Source: Syntrophorhabdaceae bacterium PtaU1.Bin034
GTDB lineage: Bacteria; Desulfobacterota_G; Syntrophorhabdia; Syntrophorhabdales; WCHB1-27
Reading direction: 5' to 3'
Assembly (NCBI GenBank): GCA_002067405.1
Contig: MVRP01000010.1
Span: 1-52,461 of the forward strand
DNA: 52,461 nucleotides
Part shown: one piece after another, positions 49,905-52,461 of the stretch
Numbering within the stretch: the stretch's first letter is position 1
Layout of the letters: every line of letters starts with the position of its first letter
Program-made: the position numbers and the translations under genes
Notes under the pieces: generated by a model
Told to the model about the DNA's origin: nothing
Database searches by the model: none
Seen by the model: the letters and a program-made list of their open reading frames with translations, nothing else

Positions 49905-50741
49905 GTGAAGATCATTATTCAAAAGCCCGACCTTGACACCTGCCTCACAGCTTTGATCATAGAAGTGACCGAGGGTGACGAAGTGCATGTCGTGAAGGGT
50001 ACGGCATCGAAGGGCAACCTCATGGATCCAAGTGTTCTTTGCATCGAGGCCGGCGGAAGCGGATCGACCAACCTAAACAACTTTGACCATCACGACGTGG
50101 GCGCACGGCTTCCTCCTGCCTGCCGTCAGGCATTCGAGAAGGTGAAGCCCACGATGAAGGGGCTGGAAAGGCTTATCGAATACGTATGTGCCGTGGACGA
50201 GGCTCGGGGCCTACCGGTGCCAATACCTTTCCCCTCCCTTTCCAATATTTTTTCCGGGATGCTGCTCGTGGAGAAGGACCGAAAAGAACAGTTCTTCAAG
50301 GGGATAGCTATCCTTCGGAAAGCGCTGGAGGACAACATAGACCCATTCGGCACCATGCCCGATATTGAAGACTGGAGACTTTACAGGAGTGTGAAGGAAG
50401 AGAATATGGCCCAGGTGGCACAGGCACTCAAGGACACGAAGTTTCACCAGTCAAAAGGCGGACTGAAGATGGGATACCTTGAGTCGGATTCTATCGGGGG
50501 AATCGGAGCGCTCTATGAACAGGGGTGTCAGGTTGTGGTCATGTACAGTCCATCCTTCGGAAATCCTCCCGTCAGGAAATTTACCATTGCAGGGAATGGG
50601 GTAGAAGTTTATCATCTTGTTGAACATTTCAACAAAGTGGAGCCTGACTGGGGAGGACAGGCAACGATAATCGGGTCGCCTCGATCAGGGACAAGGATCG
50701 ATGTCGAGCAGGTAATCCGAACTGTGAAGGAGTATATGTGA
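49905..50741 (+). CDS. DHH-superfamily phosphoesterase-like protein of the CRISPR output module
   Basis: 278 aa from GTG 49905, behind GGGAGAG; a TTG at 49860 in frame is less likely. DHH-type ligands visible: D9 and D11 in IIIQKPDLDT (usual form HxDxD; here the His is replaced) and D61-H62-H63 in NNFDHHDVG. The C-terminal part (YLESDSIGGIGALYEQG, GSPRSGTRIDVEQVI) looks like a DHHA1-type substrate domain but lacks the GGGH motif. DHH/DHHA1 enzymes cleave cyclic and linear oligonucleotides, so hydrolysis of cOA or its linear product is a sensible guess. The next gene overlaps its stop (TGATG). Confidence 0.7.
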   Translation: MKIIIQKPDLDTCLTALIIEVTEGDEVHVVKGTASKGNLMDPSVLCIEAGGSGSTNLNNFDHHDVGARLPPACRQAFEKVKPTMKGLERLIEYVCAVDEARGLPVPIPFPSLSNIFSGMLLVEKDRKEQFFKGIAILRKALEDNIDPFGTMPDIEDWRLYRSVKEENMAQVAQALKDTKFHQSKGGLKMGYLESDSIGGIGALYEQGCQVVVMYSPSFGNPPVRKFTIAGNGVEVYHLVEHFNKVEPDWGGQATIIGSPRSGTRIDVEQVIRTVKEYM

Positions 50742-52240
50742 TGAAAGGTTTTTCGAATATGTTGATCAGCTTTGTCGGAAATCAGGATCCCACTACTCGT
50801 GACAGAAAAACCGATGAAATCACAAATGGCCCCATTCTTACGGTAATAGAAAACAGAAAAGATATTAACGAAGTCCTGCTCCTTCATACGCCGGACAAAA
50901 CCGGGGACGCGGAGGCCACGGAAAATATGATGAAGGCCGCTAATCAAAATATAGTGGTTAAGCGTGTCACTGTGGGGATATCAGATCCGACCAATCATGA
51001 AGAGATACTGAAAGTATTGAAAGAGGTCTTTAGGAAAATCTCGGAATTCGAACGAAAGAGTTTTTTCATATCGGTAAGCTCAGGTACCCCTGCCATGCAT
51101 GCATGCCTTTTGCTTCTTGCAGCAAGTGGTGAAATACCGGCAAATGTTTTTCATATAAGAGAAAGAAGACACGTTGGAGCTAACATGCCTTTAATCCGAG
51201 AGGTCAATCCTCGCGCAAAGGAGTTTCCTAGGATCGTTCCTTACACCACACTTGAAGAGGTTCTCAACATTTCTGAAGCTGAAAAAAGGGCTGCCATCGA
51301 GGGTGTCGGTATTATCGGAGACAACCCCCGATTCAGAGACGCCCTCGATCAGGCTGCCCTGGCTGCCAGATCCGATCTACCCGTTTTGATTCTAGGGGAA
51401 AATGGTACCGGGAAAGACCGGGTGGCCAATTTCATCCATGAGGTGAGCAAGAGGCGCGGCAAGGCTTTTGTTGCGGTCAACTGTGGGGCAGTTCCTTCAA
51501 CCCTTTTCGAGAGCGAGTTTTTTGGTCATCTGCCGGGGTCGTTTACGGGAGCGATTAACCGAAGAAAAGGGCGATTCGACGAGGCGGATGGAGGCACCAT
51601 TTTTTTGGATGAGATAGGCGAAACACCACCGGACATTCAGGTCAAGTTCTTGCGCGTTTTACAGAATGGAGAAATCCATACTCTAGGTGCCTCGTCTCCT
51701 CATAAGGTTAATGTTCGGATCCTTGCCGCGACCAACAAGAACGTAGAACAGGCGATTAGTGAGAAACAATTTCGCGAGGATCTCTACTACAGGCTCAGCA
51801 CAGTGGTGATTTCGCTGCCTCCTCTGAGGGAAAGGAAGGGAGACATTCCGAAGTTGGCACTTCTTTTTCTTGATGATTTTAATAAACGAAACAACCGGGT
51901 CAAGGAATTGAGTCCGCTCGCGCTACGAACGTTGCAGAACCAGCGATGGCCCGGGAACATTAGAGAGTTGCAAAACGTGGTTCAGCGTTCGGCTCTGGCT
52001 ACCAGAGACAGGGTAATACTGCCCGAACATCTGAGATTTGATGGTTTCAGAACGCCTGTCGCGGCAGTCGAACCCCACGAGGGTTTTAAGATTCTCGCCT
52101 ATCTTGATGACGAGAAAGAGCGCCTTTACCGAAAAGCGCTTGAAATGGCCGGAAACAATCAATCCAAGGCGGCAAGATTGCTTGGCATATCACCGCAGGC
52201 CATGAGTGAGTTCGTGAAAAAGGGGCACGTCAGTGAATAA
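50741..52240 (+). CDS. RtcR-like sigma-54 activator with N-terminal CARF domain
   Basis: 499 aa. The N terminus looks like the CARF domain of RtcR: MLISFVGNQDPTTRD, VLLLHTPDKTGDAEAT, DPTNHEEILKVL and FFISVSSGTPAMHACLLLLA. AAA+ follows with Walker A GENGTGKD (about 219-226), the sigma-54 contact loop GSFTGA (close to GAFTGA), Walker B IFLDEIGET and REDLYYRLS. A Fis-type HTH is NQSKAARLLGISPQAMSEF. In E. coli RtcR the CARF domain controls an RNA-repair operon. Here it lies with a cOA-making Cas10, so a cOA-switched transcription activator is likely. Target promoters are not evident in the window. Confidence 0.85.
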   Translation: MKGFSNMLISFVGNQDPTTRDRKTDEITNGPILTVIENRKDINEVLLLHTPDKTGDAEATENMMKAANQNIVVKRVTVGISDPTNHEEILKVLKEVFRKISEFERKSFFISVSSGTPAMHACLLLLAASGEIPANVFHIRERRHVGANMPLIREVNPRAKEFPRIVPYTTLEEVLNISEAEKRAAIEGVGIIGDNPRFRDALDQAALAARSDLPVLILGENGTGKDRVANFIHEVSKRRGKAFVAVNCGAVPSTLFESEFFGHLPGSFTGAINRRKGRFDEADGGTIFLDEIGETPPDIQVKFLRVLQNGEIHTLGASSPHKVNVRILAATNKNVEQAISEKQFREDLYYRLSTVVISLPPLRERKGDIPKLALLFLDDFNKRNNRVKELSPLALRTLQNQRWPGNIRELQNVVQRSALATRDRVILPEHLRFDGFRTPVAAVEPHEGFKILAYLDDEKERLYRKALEMAGNNQSKAARLLGISPQAMSEFVKKGHVSE

Positions 52241-52390
52241 GCCTCTTGCTGAAAGACGTATTTGTTCTCCGCCAGTTTTCTTCAAAACAATCCTTCAACC
52301 CGGCTTCAAGAATTCTTAAGCTCGCTTGTAGTCCCGACTTTCTCGGATTGTTGGCCTGCCAGATCGAAAACGACTAACAACATTAAGAAC

Positions 52391-52461
52391 TTATCCATAA
52401 ATAATGCTCACCGCTTTGATCTTTCTCCAGCAGATGATGGCACACGCCAGATGAAGGAGAG
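52391..52461 (-). mobile_element. 3' end of an IS5-type transposase gene, cut by window edge
   Basis: The minus strand encodes LLHLACAIICWRKIKAV then SIIYG and a stop at 52391-52393. This is the conserved C-terminal end of IS5-type DDE transposases (the HLACA motif). Only 23 codons lie in the window. The 150 nt between it and the sigma-54 activator gene contains no gene and would carry the IS end. The CRISPR module is thus bordered by a transposon on its right. Confidence 0.7.

Overview
The window (about 52.5 kb) looks like a chromosomal segment of a Gram-negative anaerobe of the deltaproteobacterial type (Desulfobacterota). A Syntrophorhabdus-like lineage is my guess from gene order and content, not something I could test. 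Supporting signs are the translation and RNA-metabolism operon containing DUF503, RbfA, an NrnA-like DHH protein and an M16 peptidase, two sigma-54 activators, and a mix of conserved core genes with heavily reshuffled accessory DNA.

Region 1 (1-13.5 kb, all minus strand) is a core operon. It reads rimP, nusA, infB, DUF503, rbfA, nrnA-like, truB, rpsO, pnp, M16 peptidase, dut, Xer recombinase. A clear sigma-70 promoter and a terminator-like hairpin precede rimP. Upstream lie a HIT protein, a PC4-like DNA-binding protein and a lipoprotein.

Region 2 (13.6-28.9 kb) is accessory and scarred. It holds a Nudix hydrolase and a truncated second copy of it, a 25-codon relic of an AAA-CYTH gene whose full copy lies 13 kb away, an MFS transporter and a ChrB-like protein. 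Its core is a fluoride-response island with two fluoride (crcB-type) riboswitches, each directly behind a sigma-70 promoter. One controls a dynamin-like GTPase. The other controls two MutS-like ATPases in tandem. A decayed enolase (enolase is the classical fluoride target) lies between them, and a dynamin-like protein that seems to lack its G domain lies downstream. A 95-bp inverted-repeat element abuts the breakpoint of the Nudix duplication.

Region 3 (28.9-34.9 kb, minus strand) is a tightly overlapped nine-gene envelope operon: two membrane proteins, a small helical protein, a secreted vWA-like protein, two tiny membrane proteins, a DUF3662 (FhaA N-domain) protein, a RodA/FtsW polymerase and a penicillin-binding transpeptidase.

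Region 4 (35.6-52.3 kb, plus strand) is the most exciting part, a complete and unusual type III CRISPR-Cas system. It encodes an HD-less Cas10 with an intact GGDD, a Csx10-like RAMP with a long helical C-terminal tail, a double-RAMP (Cas7-like) protein, an unknown small protein, an RNA-recognition-motif (RRM)-RAMP fusion, a Cas6-reverse transcriptase-Cas1 fusion, Cas2, and an array of 11 perfect 35-bp repeats plus a degenerate end repeat. Behind the array come three genes that look like a cyclic-oligoadenylate (cOA) output module: a CARF-PD-(D/E)XK nuclease, a DHH-type phosphoesterase (candidate signal off-switch), and an RtcR-like CARF-sigma-54 activator (candidate transcriptional output). 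The right edge holds the 3' end of an IS5-type transposase.
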